From Spinacia oleracea (lineage: Eukaryota; Streptophyta; Magnoliopsida; Caryophyllales; Amaranthaceae), in contig NC_079487.1 in the NCBI RefSeq assembly GCF_020520425.1, forward strand, positions 108,720,141 to 108,784,140: 64,000 nucleotides of DNA. Reading direction: 5' to 3'. Every line of letters begins with the position of its first letter. Position 1 is the first letter of the stretch. A program made the translations under genes and the position numbers. This document shows, in pieces, positions 22,936 to 35,800 of this stretch. The notes beneath the pieces were generated by a model. That model was not told where the DNA came from and searched no databases. It worked only from the letters and a program-made list of their open reading frames with translations.

Positions 22936-23811
22936 GGGTGAGTTTTTATCCCTAGTCTTGAAGGGAGTCTCGAGTTGAGTCTCAAGTCTAAATCTTGGGA
23001 TAATGTGGTAAAAGACTACACTAAGTCTTGAAGTGAGTTTGAAAATCCAAGACTCACTCAAGACTCATTTAAGACTCCACTTTTTTATTCCTCCAATCAA
23101 ATCATGCCACATCATCAAACTTAATTTATCTTATTTCACCCAACTAAATTATTGATGATTTATGTATTATTTTGTTTCATTTGCCTTTAAATTTATGTTC
23201 TAGATCTTTTGAATTTAATATGTTGTATTATTATTTCTAATTTGTACGGAACATGTCAATTTCGAAATTAACATTTTTTTTTCATTTTTTTCTCAAATTA
23301 TAAATTACTTTGTTTTAGAGCCGATCAACATGGACCTGGCCCGCTGGGCTAGCCTGACCCGATCCGAAAATTACCGGGTGTTGGGCAGAAGGCCCAGCCC
23401 GACCCGATCTTTTTAAAACAACATACGGCCTTTTGACAAAGCAAAACAACAATTTTAGTTATAGCCCGAAATTGGCCCGAAAGCCCGCTATTTTTAGCTC
23501 GAAATAGCGGGTTTTGGGCATTGGTCCAGCCCGCCCGACATAATGGACAAATTTTTATGTTCTCGATCCGGCCCACCTTTTGATCGGGTCTACTTTGTTT
23601 ATATATAAGAAAACATAGTTTCAATATTATTTGGAAAATGTACCCCAAAAAAAATATATACATAAAATATTATTTTAAGAGTTAGGTGAGTCTGGGGATA
23701 ATGTGTAAAAAAAGAGTGAGTTTTGTGTGAGTCTGGATAATGAAAAAGTTAGTGGAAAGCTGATGTGGCAGAGTTTGAAGATTGAAGGTGAGTCTGGGGA
23801 TAAACTCACCC
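22936..23811. mobile_element. PIF/Harbinger-like non-autonomous element
   Basis: Ends GGGTGAGTTTTTATCCC and, inverted, GGGATAAACTCACCC, with TTA on each side (22933-22935 and 23812-23814). A TTA duplication with G-rich termini fits the Tourist/PIF-Harbinger group. The interior repeats AGACTCA and GTGAGTCTGG motifs. A 277-bp hAT-like element is inserted at 23316-23592, so the original element was about 590 bp. No transposase. Confidence 0.75.
23316..23592. mobile_element. hAT-like MITE nested in the Harbinger-like element
   Basis: Perfect 8-bp duplication CTTTGTTT at 23308-23315 and 23593-23600. It starts TAGAGCCGATCAACATGG and ends with the imperfect inverse CTTTTGATCGGGTCTA. The interior is rich in CCCGACCCGA and GCCCG motifs and is markedly more GC-rich than its flanks. 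The 8-bp duplication and the TAGAG end point to hAT. 277 bp, non-coding. Confidence 0.82.
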
Positions 23812-23814
23812 TTA

Positions 23815-24233
23815 CCTAAGTAGGTTAGAATGGGCGAGAGCGTGAGACTATATATAAAGGTCCTTTAAGATACAACACTGCACCAACCTTGTCCCTCCCT
23901 CGATCGTAATGATTTGAAACGACCCTCTCATTTTCAATAAGATGAACAATGGACTAGATGAGATGATTATGGACAGTTCATTTCATTTAGGACCCTCCAC
24001 TTCTCCCGTACTGCCAAGGGAGAACTAGTCAATTTTGGATTTGGTTTAGGGAACTTGTGTCATAAATATGGTGTCATCTTTTCTTTCTTTGAAAAGTGTC
24101 ACTTGCCTATTGACCTATTTGTCTGAGTTTTGTTTATTGCGTGAGGGTCCAAAACTTAAATGCAGGATTACCATGTGTTTGCCATAAGAAGGAGATAGAC
24201 TTATTGTTAGGCCTGCCCATGAACAAAGTAATG
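23815..24233. other. Intergenic spacer between two DNA transposons
   Basis: No gene or repeat that I can support. Confidence 0.4.
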
Positions 24234-24241
24234 GGGTATGG

Positions 24242-25128
24242 TAGAGCTGTCAAAAACTGACCCGACTCGAAAACCCGACCTGAACCGACTGAATCCGTAA
24301 CCGACTATGACCCGAAATTACGGTAAAACAGGTAACCCGAAACCCGACCTGTACCCGACCCGAAAAAATCGATAACCGATTTTAACCCGATGTTGTAACA
24401 CCCGAACCCGAACCCGACACCCGACCCGAAAATGACCGATAACCGAACTGACCCGACCGAACAATGACCCGAACCCGATTTGATACCCGACCCGATGTCA
24501 ACCGGAAACCGATTGTAACTCGATGAAACCTGCTATTGACCCGACCTGTGAGAACCCGCTACTCGATTTACCCGAGTTATCAATGACACGACCAAATATT
24601 AACTTCATTGATATATCTATTTTAATTATTTATTGCTAAATATTGAAAAATTTAACTCTAAAATAAGTTAAACAAAATTTTTTAGAATATAAAATCCTTA
24701 AAATGTATAGGTTAATTATCAGACCCGAGTTTGACCCGTCCCTGAGAGTGACCCGATCTGAATTCTATTTGATCGGATTATTATCCGATCCAAACTAAGA
24801 CCCGAACACGAAAATAACTGTATTGCAAACCGACTTAAACCCGACTCGATAAGACCCGAACTCGAAATTATCTGCTACAAACCGACTTAAATCCGACCCG
24901 ATAAGACCCGAACCCGAAATCAAACCTGACCGAAATGTGACCCGACTCGAACCCGACCTGAACCCGGGATAGGAAAAAACCCGATATGACCCGACCTGAA
25001 ATCGACCCGACCGAACCCGAACTCAACCCGAATGAAATATTGACCCGACACGACCCGACCTGACCATGACCCGAAACCCGAGATGACCCAACCCAAACCC
25101 GACCCGATGACCTGTTTTGACAGCTCTA
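24242..25128. mobile_element. hAT-like element filled with a degenerate GACCCGA array
   Basis: Perfect 8-bp duplication GGGTATGG at 24234-24241 and 25129-25136. Inverted ends TAGAGCTGTCAAAA and TTTTGACAGCTCTA match over 14 bp. Most of the 887-bp interior consists of GACCCGA, ACCCGAA and AACCGA units in one orientation, dense at 24260-24600 and 24720-25110, with an AT-rich gap between. No transposase frame. The 8-bp duplication and termini are typical of hAT MITEs; the extended motif array is not a usual part of one. Confidence 0.85.
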
Positions 25129-25136
25129 GGGTATGG

Positions 25137-26856
25137 TAGGCCAACATTGATGCCGATCTTGTTTTTGTGACTATCTGTATGAATTAACACAAGTTTTTCC
25201 TATCAAATTATCCGAACTTACATGGCATGGTGTGTTCTAAAGTTGTTCAAACTCCTGAATTACTAATTTGATTGTATTAGATTGTAACTTTTAGAAATTG
25301 GATTTACGGATTGCGCGAATCCAGATCTATATAAACCGAAACAAGTGAACTTTATTGGGTCATAAAAAATTTATATTTTAGAAATGCACTCTCTTTCTTA
25401 CTCTCGCTTTGTTAGACATGAAACCCCAAACCCCAATACGTGTTGTTATTCGTCATTCCTTGCTTCCTCTCTTAGTCATATAGTCATACTACGTACGATG
25501 TTGGATGGTGACTCTAAGTCATATTCAGAGTAATGGATGTGGACTCTGCTAGAGTGTTGGATGTTGATTATGAACGTTGCTAGCCTGCTACTTGGCTTTT
25601 ATCATTTTCTTGTCTATCGAAAACTTGTTATTTTCAATTAATATGTATATATTTGTTAAATGGTTGGGGTTAACTATTTATTGTTGACTTTTAAGACATT
25701 TAGATTGTGTTTTGTAATTTATTTTATTGCATTATAAAAGAAATTAAACATATGCAAAAGTTGGATAGGTTTTTTTAATTTTGGCAGATCCAAAGTGTTA
25801 AATTTTACGGATTGGATTAGGCTTCCTTATGCAAAAAAAAGCTCAAACCAAATAAGCACCCCTCATGTGTTCTCTTTAACTTATTCTGACTTTTCTTAAG
25901 TTATTTTAATTTCATTTTTATCTAAACATGTGTATATATTATTGTAATTTATGGGGGCTTGATTGATTTTCTTTTATCTAATTTGTTTTATCCATTATAC
26001 TAAAATGAATTCATTTCGTTTAAAATAAATCAGAGTAAAGAGTGGAATTAATTACAAGAAATTGCGCTTTTATCTACTGCCAAAAACAGTAGTAGTTAGT
26101 GATTACAGTTAAGCATCATTGATGGATTGTAAGATGGATCGTTTGCTACTTAAGGATTTTTCACCTTTTCATGATGTTTTTCCTTTTACCTTTTATGGAA
26201 ATGTATAAAAGTGAGCTCTAATTATGCACTATTACCCCGTGAATAATGTGATTTTGAAATTATTGTAAACAGAAAGACGGAAATCCGTGTACGGTTTCAC
26301 AGGTTTACGAGAGATTATGTAGTTGGAAACTTGGAATGCATGAGAAGTGTAATCTGCTCACCAAATAGCAACTTTTCTGTCCACCTAATATAATTGCAAG
26401 CTCTGGTAAATGAGTTGCAAAGTTGAGATTTTTGTGTTATTTTGAACAATATGAATATCAACATTATGTACTCGCAAACTAATGCATGCACCAACTAGTG
26501 AGGCAACAAATCGGAGAAAAAGCCTCATTTCAATACTCCTTCCCTCCGGACAATTATTAGGCGTATCCCAACTAGACTTGTTAAACGGGTCGGTCGGGTT
26601 GGATTTTAATAAATATTTTGGTTCGGGATTGATTTGGGTTGGTCACAATGCTTATTCATAACCCAGAGTCTGGTATGAGTTGACTCAACGACTTGAGAGA
26701 TTTTAAACTATTTAATTTACAATTCACAATCAGTCGGGTCGAAAGCTGGTCCAGTCGTGTTTTAACCCAAAAGTTCTTTCAAAAGTACATACGCGCCCAA
26801 TTTTATATCTTAAGCATCCATTGAAAATGGTACAATCGGTTCTTGACAAACTATTC
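25137..26856. other. Intergenic DNA upstream of peroxidase 1
   Basis: AT-rich. A GC-richer patch at 26575-26765 (CGGGTCGGTCGGGTTGG, later CAGTCGGGTCGAAAG) resembles the inside of the two hAT-like elements, but I could not find paired termini. A partial Stowaway-like end (TACTCCTTCCCTCCGG) lies near 26539. Confidence 0.4.
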
Positions 26857-26870
26857 TAACCACTTTTTAT

Positions 26871-27079
26871 TTTTATTTTTACTTTTTTTTTATAAGGAGA
26901 AGAAACTAGGTTACCCTCTTACATAAGTGTAACCTAAAGCATCCTTACGGATGATGAGAGAGGGTGTTATCCCACAAAGAGAACCAATACTTCATGATTT
27001 GCAGATTAGTCCCTTTAGCTGCCAGCCCGCCGCTTGGTTAGCTTCCCTAAAACAGTGATTGACCGAGAAAGAGCCGAAC
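26871..27079 (-). mobile_element. Severely 5'-truncated LINE with RNase H remnant
   Basis: Read on the minus strand it contains CFREANQAAGW, the signature of the RNase H domain at the end of plant LINE ORF2. The frame has several stops and the segment ends in an A-rich tail (26871-26893). It is flanked by a 14-bp duplication with one mismatch, TAAC(C/T)ACTTTTTAT, at 26857-26870 and 27080-27093. A 209-bp dead-on-arrival insertion. Confidence 0.78.
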
Positions 27080-27650
27080 TAACTACTTTTTATGTCCCAA
27101 TTCAAACATCATGTTTTGTTTAAGTTGTTTTTCTGTTCTCCCCGTGACATCAACCATTTGTTCACTCTCAAATTTAACACTTTCTCTTCTAATTTACCCT
27201 TCTTTATCGGCTTCTTTTTTCTTTTTTCTTTTTTTTAAAATGCGCTTTTCTAATCTTTGTACAAAAAGTGAACTTGAAGACTATTACGGGGTGTTTCCTC
27301 AAAAAAAAAAAAGACTATTGGGTGGAGGATTAAAGGGAGTATATCACCATATCCCTAGTAACTACTAACTAGTAAGGACCATCAAAACAATGGGTTGGGA
27401 TTATATATCCGATTTCATGTTTCATCTGGTGTCCCATCTCTATTGATCGATAAGTAATTATCATGGATATTTTGAGTTATTAACAAGCAATGTTCCTTGT
27501 CTAGAGTAAGTGGCAATAGAATATGTACTGTAATGTAACTTGATTGTGACATGAGTGTTTGTAAAACCCTGTATCTAACTTTATTAGCTCGTTTATGACA
27601 CACTCAAATAATGCACCGGTACTTTGTTGACATAGTCAAGCTTATATGCT

Positions 27651-27657
27651 TATAAAT
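27651..27657 (+). promoter_or_regulatory. Probable TATA box of peroxidase 1
   Basis: TATAAAT 60 bases upstream of the ATG at 27711, giving a 5' UTR of about 30 bases. The only convincing core-promoter match in the 300 bases upstream. Confidence 0.55.
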
Positions 27658-27710
27658 TTTAGCGATTCCTACGATTATTTGTCAGTAAGAAATTGAAATA
27701 ACCCAAAATA

Positions 27711-29605
<1,895 letters not shown>

Positions 29606-30618
29606 AATAAACCCATTTCAATTTCTCTACCTAAGCGTACGTAGTTTATGATTTTGTGTATATTTGTGGAATACACATATTTATTAATGTCTAATACTAC
29701 GTACGTGGTAGCTAGTATATATTCATGTTGTGACTAGGTGTTTAGCTCGTGAGTAGTAGGGTTTCCGCTTTTTCTTATGAAAAATGTTATAATTGATCAA
29801 TGTGTAATAAATATTTATAATAATTGATCAATGTGTAATAAATATTTATAATAATTGATCAATGCGAACAAAAATGAATACTCCCTCTGTCCCTTAATAC
29901 TCGCACTGTTTTGACTGGACACATTTGTCAATGCACAACTTTGACCACCAATATCTTTAACTACATATTATAAAAATATTAATACTTTAAAAATATATAT
30001 TAAGATGAAGACAACAATATATTATATACTAACATTTGTTTTCATATACTATAAATAAAATAAGGTTAAAGTGAATTATATAAACAGTGCAAAAAATTAA
30101 AACGGTGCGAGTATTAAGGAACAGAGGGAGTATTATTTTTGTGCAAGTGGTTATTCACAATAATTAACATCGTTGCTATTTCTCTCTGATTTTTGAGATT
30201 GTGAAGAAAGTAGCATCAAATGTAATAATGCATGAAGTTACAATAATCAATCATGTACGAGCACTATTTTGACGGCTATCATCTAATCAGCACTTAAAAG
30301 CAGTAGTTAACCTCCTTTATTAATTAAAATGAAAGGTTACTTACCAAGTGCCGCCCACTGGCAAACAATTTCCATGTATGTAGGGTAACTATAAACAATG
30401 AACTAACTAATTACGTTAAATAAATGACAAAATATGGTAAAATCGTTTTCGCCTTTGTGAATAATTGTGATCAAGTCTTCTGTGTGGCCTAAGTGAGCCA
30501 GACATCCACTAACTTAATTCGTTATTGCATTATTGCATTATTATTTGGCAGTCAAATTTTAGTTACTGTTCTCCTAAATTTGCCTGATTTTTAAAATCTC
30601 ACAATGCACTATACTTTA
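29606..30618. other. 3' flank of peroxidase 1 up to the Tat-type element
   Basis: Contains the peroxidase 3' UTR, a 31-bp repeat (AATTGATCAATGTGTAATAAA, starts at 29791, 29822 and 29853) and a Stowaway (29881-30130). The remainder is AT-rich DNA without a gene. The target sequence CTTTA (30614-30618) abuts the element. Confidence 0.6.
29881..30130. mobile_element. Stowaway-type MITE downstream of peroxidase 1
   Basis: TA-flanked. CTCCCTCTGTCCCTTAATAC at the left pairs with GTATTAAGGAACAGAGGGAG at the right. 250 bp. It lies immediately after the 31-bp tandem repeat. Confidence 0.9.
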
Positions 30619-31045
30619 TGTTTGGGCTCCCAATTGATTCTCAATTGGGCCACTAAGTCCAAAGCCCAATGGCTCTAAACAAACAGCATCAAACCTACCA
30701 AATGGCTAGTCAGCCATCCATCAAGGCCCAAGGCCCAATAGCAATAAATGACCTATGGGCATTTATTATGCAAACACTATAAATAGGCCGCCAAGGCTCA
30801 CACCTCAAGGTACGTCGAATTTATCGCCTTAAGACTACTCTTCTAGAGAACTTCTCTCTAGAATCCGAGCATCATTCTTACTTAGGCATCGGAGGGGCTT
30901 TCCTCGGAAACACCCCCGAGGCTAGTGACTTTGCTCTTGTGCAGGTGAATTCGGACTCTACTCATTCAAGCAAGCAAGATCTTCAACACATACAAAAGGG
31001 CCTTCATTCGAAGCCCATTGTTTCCATCTTTACAACACCGGAACA
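30619..31045 (+). repeat. 5' LTR of the Tat-type element
   Basis: Begins TG and ends CA. 427 bp, matching 41821-42247 except at three substitutions. Near its start is a perfect hairpin, CCCAATTGA-TTC-TCAATTGGG (30629-30649). A TATA box, TATAAATA, at 30778-30785 should drive the genomic RNA. Confidence 0.95.
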
Positions 31046-31048
31046 ATT

Positions 31049-31066
31049 TGGCGCCGTCTGTGGGGA
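31049..31066 (+). other. Primer-binding site of the Tat-type element
   Basis: TGGCGCCGTCTGTGGGGA, three bases after the 5' LTR. It begins TGG as expected for complementarity to a tRNA CCA end. The exact tRNA is not assigned. Confidence 0.7.
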
Positions 31067-31115
31067 AGAACACTTCAAAGTCTTTGAAAGACATCAATCA
31101 CCACTTTCCGCGAAA

Positions 31116-32894
31116 ATGGTTAATGATGTTATTAACAACAATGATGACGATATGATAGTGCGGTCAGATTCAGAATCTGACCAAGAGGAGCACCCTCAAT
31201 CGATAGCGAGGTCACAGCCGAGTAGGGCTACGACCGCCACAAACCCAGGACCTCCAATTCCAAGTAGGGAGGAGCTCACGGCGGCCATGACCATCATGCA
31301 AAACTTCCTCTTCAACGAGAAGCAGCAGGGATTGGCAAAAGACCGTAGAGAAGAGAGGAGGACCAAGCGGAGGTTGAACGAGCCGCCCAGTGTAGAGGTG
31401 TCCAGACCCGAACGAGAGCTCCCTCCCTTGACAGGAACGCACCTGACGTCAAGGTGGATGGAAAGCACGTGGGACACCCAAAAAAGGGCACAACAACAAC
31501 CGGATTGGTTCACAAGACCATCACCCACTCCAACAGCTCTCCAAAGCGAATCTACCACCCCCAAATCCCGGATCCGAAGCTCGGTGCTCAGCAGGTTGAG
31601 ACCCTCGGTCCACTCAAGGCTGAGACCTTCGATTCACACGAGACTCGGGGTAGGCGAATCAAGCAAATCTGGCGAGCGACCCGAGGTCAGTAGCCGAGAA
31701 AGAAGAAGAGACAGGAGGCATGATCGTACCCCTAGCCCCCATCGTACGCCCGAACGTTCTAATCACAGAACCTCGGCAAGCGAAGGCATCAGGGCTAGAC
31801 TCGGGAAAAGAATCATGACTCCCACGTCATCCCCTTTTTCGGACGAGCTGATCATGGAGGAAATACCGAAGGTAAGACTCCCAGCACACCTGACGTATAG
31901 CGGAATCACAGATCCGAGGGATCACGTGATCTCCTACGAACAGCAAATGTTCTTGAGCCCCTACTCCGAAGCATGTTGGTGCAAATATTTCCCAACCACG
32001 CTAACCGGAGTGGCGGGAGAGTGGTTCAGATCGTTGCCAAAGGGATCGATCAGAAGCTGGAAGAAGCTGAAAAAGAGGTTCTGCACACAGTTCGTGAGCA
32101 ACAATCGCCCCGAACGAACCACAGCAGAACTGACCTCAATTCAACAAGAAAGAGACGAAAGTCTAAGAGAATTCATGGCCAGGTTCATGAAAGAATCAAC
32201 GAACATACCAAACTTGCAGCCAGACGTGGCCATCTTCGCCTTGAAGCACGCGCTCCAGGAAGGGAAATTCCGTGACGAACTCTCAATGAAGAACCCCTCC
32301 AGAATAGCCGACGTGCTCCAAATGGCTGATGCGTTCATCAGAACCGAAGAGTTCAACAAGGCCGCTGCAAGATTGAAAGGATCGTCGGATCCGAGAGACA
32401 CAAAGAATGCCCAGAGCAAGCCCGAGGGCAGCTCAAGGAAAGGGAAAGAGAAAGTAGGAGGTAGAGAGATGAGCCCGAAGAAAGACGGAAGAAGGGGTGA
32501 ACTTCAACCCAAATACACTAACTACACTCCACTAGCTTTGCCCCGAAAAGAGATCTTTAGCCTCAACAGAAATGATGAAAAGTGGAAACTACCGGGGAAG
32601 CTCAAGTCCAACCCAGCTCGGAGAAACAAGAACAAATGGTGCGAATTTTATGACGACTTCGGTCACCACACCGAAGAATGCAACTCGCTGAAAGACAACA
32701 TCGAGGACCTCGTCCGCCGAGGTTACCTGAAACAATACTTGTTAGACCGAAGGGAGGAAAAAGAAAAGGCCGCCAGTGGCAAACAACACGAGCAACCCCA
32801 GAAGAGGGTCTACGAAGCAACAGGGCACAAGAAAAACGACATCCTAGTGGTGTTCGGGGGCAGAAGTCTGGCCAGGCCAGCAAGAAACACCTAA
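31116..32894 (+). CDS. Tat-type gag polyprotein
   Basis: 592 codons plus stop from the first in-frame ATG after the primer-binding site. The open frame extends upstream into the LTR but without ATG. The N-terminal third is basic and disordered with RLRPS-type repeats (about residues 150-175). Around residues 250-415 lies the retrotransposon gag domain (GVAGEWFRSLP, LREFMARF). Near 510-530 is a zinc-knuckle-like WCEFYDDFGHHTEEC, with Tyr where His is more usual. Gag forms the virus-like particle that packages element RNA. The frame runs out 34 bases after a G5 run at 32856-32860, beyond which the protein continues in the pol frame. Confidence 0.9.
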   Translation: MVNDVINNNDDDMIVRSDSESDQEEHPQSIARSQPSRATTATNPGPPIPSREELTAAMTIMQNFLFNEKQQGLAKDRREERRTKRRLNEPPSVEVSRPERELPPLTGTHLTSRWMESTWDTQKRAQQQPDWFTRPSPTPTALQSESTTPKSRIRSSVLSRLRPSVHSRLRPSIHTRLGVGESSKSGERPEVSSRERRRDRRHDRTPSPHRTPERSNHRTSASEGIRARLGKRIMTPTSSPFSDELIMEEIPKVRLPAHLTYSGITDPRDHVISYEQQMFLSPYSEACWCKYFPTTLTGVAGEWFRSLPKGSIRSWKKLKKRFCTQFVSNNRPERTTAELTSIQQERDESLREFMARFMKESTNIPNLQPDVAIFALKHALQEGKFRDELSMKNPSRIADVLQMADAFIRTEEFNKAAARLKGSSDPRDTKNAQSKPEGSSRKGKEKVGGREMSPKKDGRRGELQPKYTNYTPLALPRKEIFSLNRNDEKWKLPGKLKSNPARRNKNKWCEFYDDFGHHTEECNSLKDNIEDLVRRGYLKQYLLDRREEKEKAASGKQHEQPQKRVYEATGHKKNDILVVFGGRSLARPARNT

Positions 32895-35800
32895 GAGCCC
32901 TCTCCCATCGGGTCAACTTCAGCGCAGTGGGAGACAACCAGCCACACCCCCCGAACATGACCTTCACTGCTGATGATTGCTTCGGAGTCCAGTACAAACA
33001 CGACGATCCTCTAGTCATTTCCATGGACCTCAATAACCACAACGTACATCGAGTGTTAGTCGACGGAGGAAGTGCCGTCAATATCATCTTCAGAAACTGC
33101 TTCGAGCAGCTGATCCTCGAAGAGTCAGAGGAAGCACTGACGAAAGTCAGTTATCCTCTGATCGGATTCAACGGATCCGCAGCTATCCCTCGAGGAAAGA
33201 TCACCCTGCCAGTCACGGTGGGTGAAGGCCAAGCAGCAAAGACCCTTCGGGACGAATTTTTGGTGATGGATTGCGATTCCGTATACAACGTAATCATGGG
33301 AAGAACCATGATTCACAAGATGCAAGCAGTCCCCTCCACATACCATCAGCTGATGATATACGTCTCGGACGCAGGGTTCGCCGAGCGAATTAGAGGCGAT
33401 CAAGAGGTCGCAAGAAGAACCTGCCACACTGCTGTCCGAAAGCCCAAACTAGGGGACGGCCCCGAGGAAGAAAAAGGAGCTACAGGAGAGGAAAGCGAGG
33501 CAAAAAGGAGAAGAGCAAGCACGAGCAGCCTATCTCCCGCAGAAGTTGATGCCCGCCCCGAAACCCTATCTCCCGAACCAGATCAAGAAATGGAGGATAT
33601 CTTCCTCGAAGAAGATTCAGACAGGAGCGTCCGAATAGGCAAGGGCCTAAGCTCGGGGCTCCGAATCGATTTGATCCGACTACTCAGGGATCACAAAGAC
33701 ATCTTTGCATGGTCAGCAGCAGATATGCCAGGGATAAATCCGAAGCTGATTTGTCACAAGCTGGACGTCGACGCTGAAGCTCGGCCAGTCAAGCAAAAAA
33801 AGAGGAACTACTCCTCAGAGAAAAACAAAGCCATCGCCGAGGAGGTGAAAAAGTTGCAGGAGGCCGGATTCATCGAACCATGCATGTATCCGAAATGGCT
33901 GGCCAATGTGGTGATGGTAAAGAAAGCGAACGGCTCGTGGCGAATGTGCGTGGATTTCACAGATCTGAACCGAGCCTGCCCCAAAGACTGCTATCCCCTA
34001 CCGAGGATAGATCAACTGGTGGACTCCACCAGCGGCCATGCACTGCTCAGCTTCATGGATGCCTTTTCAGGCTACCATCAAGTATTCATGCACCCCGACG
34101 ACAGGGCAAAGACAACATTCATCACAAGCGCAGGAGTGTTCAACTACAAAATGATGCCTTTCGGATTGAAAAATGCCGGAGCCACCTACCAGAGGCTAGT
34201 TGATCACGTCTTCGCCGACCAGAAAGGGAGGAATGTCGAGGTCTATGTGGATGACTCCATCGTAAAAAGCATCAAGGAGGAAGACCATGTCAAAGACTTG
34301 GCAGAGACCTTCGGAAATCTGAGGAAATACAGCATGAAGCTGAACCCAAAAAAATGCGTCTTCGGGGTGAAGTCAGGGAAGTTCCTCGGATTCATGGTGA
34401 GCGAAAGAGGAATCGATGCGAACCCAGACAAAGTCCAAGCGGCATTGGATTTACCCGAGCCGAAGACCAAGAGAGACGTGCAGAGGCTAACCGGCAGGTT
34501 AGCCGCACTAGCAAGGTTCATATCAAAAGCCTCGGACAAGGGAGCCCCCTTCTTCAAAGCACTGAAACCAAAGAACCTCCCCGGGGGAGAAGCAGAACCA
34601 GTCAAGAAAAAGGGGGTCCCGAGGAAGGTGGATCCCGAGCTGATATGGGAACAGGAGCAAAAAGAAGCTTTTCAGCAACTCAGAGCCCACCTAGCTCAAC
34701 TGCCGACACTGGCCAGACCAAAGGAGGGGGAAACCCTGTACTTATATGTCGCAGTCAGCCCTGGAACCGTCAGCGCAGTGCTTCTTCGGGAAGAAGATAA
34801 GAAGCAACAGCCAATCTACTTCACCAGCCGAACACTCACAGGGGCCGAAACTCGGTACCCGCTCATCGAGAAGGTCGCATACGCAGTAGTGGTAGCTGCA
34901 CGAAAACTGAGGCCATACTTCGACTTCCACCAGATCACAGTACTAACTGACCAACCGCTCGAGAAAGTACTCGACAAAATAGAGAGGTCAGGAAGATTGG
35001 CTGCCTGGGCCTTCGAACTATCAGAGTTCGGCATCAAATATCAGCCGAGGACCGCAATCAAAGCACAGGCGTTGGCAGACTTCTTGGCCGAGTGCTCATA
35101 CCAGGAAATGCTGGATGATACGAAAAGCACTTGGGAGGTCTTCACTGACGGATCTTCCACAATAAACGGCTCAGGAGCAGGAGTTGTACTAATCCCCCCG
35201 ACGGGGAAAAGCATAGAATATGCATTGAAGTTCGGCTTCAAAGCAACTAACAACGAGGCCGAATATGAGGCCGCAATCGCAGGGATAGAGCTTTGCTTAT
35301 CCCTGGAGGCCGAGCATGTTTGCCTTAAAACTGACTCCCAGCTTGTAGCCAACCAGATCCGAGGGGAATATGAGGCCAAGTGGCCCAGCATGACAGCTTA
35401 CTTAGCAAAAATTAAATCCTTAACGTCAAAGTTAAGATCCTTTGAAGTCATTCTCATCCCCCGAGGACAAAACGCGCAAGAAGACGCACTGTCAAAACTC
35501 GCAAGCTCAACACTCATCGACCTAAACAGGTCGGTCCACGTGGAAGTTCACCAAGAGAGAGGCATTGACTTGCTACCCACCACAGTATGCAGCTTACGTA
35601 CCGAACCCAGCTGGATGGACACAGTAGTTGCATACAAAGAAAGGGGAGAACTTCCCGAAGATAAGCTGCAGGCGAGAAAACTGAAAAGATTCAACAAGTG
35701 GTTCATCATCAACGCCGAAGGAGAGCTCATGAGGAAATCATTCTCCGCTCCGCTGCTAAAATGTGTGGGTCCAACAGACGCTGACTACATCCTAAGAGAA

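Noticed and set aside
23349-23663. 104-codon minus-strand frame
   Set aside because: Generated by the CCCGACCCGA-rich interior of the hAT-like MITE.
26575-26765. Third possible hAT-like element with GGGTCGG motifs
   Set aside because: Composition matches, but no paired termini or 8-bp duplication could be found. Described only as a patch.
30939-31115. Upstream extension of the gag frame into the LTR
   Set aside because: No ATG, and it crosses the primer-binding site. The first ATG is at 31116.
32678-32860. Upstream extension of the pol frame overlapping gag
   Set aside because: The real homology in this stretch is in the gag frame; the overlapping frame is fortuitous. Pol is taken from the G5 run.
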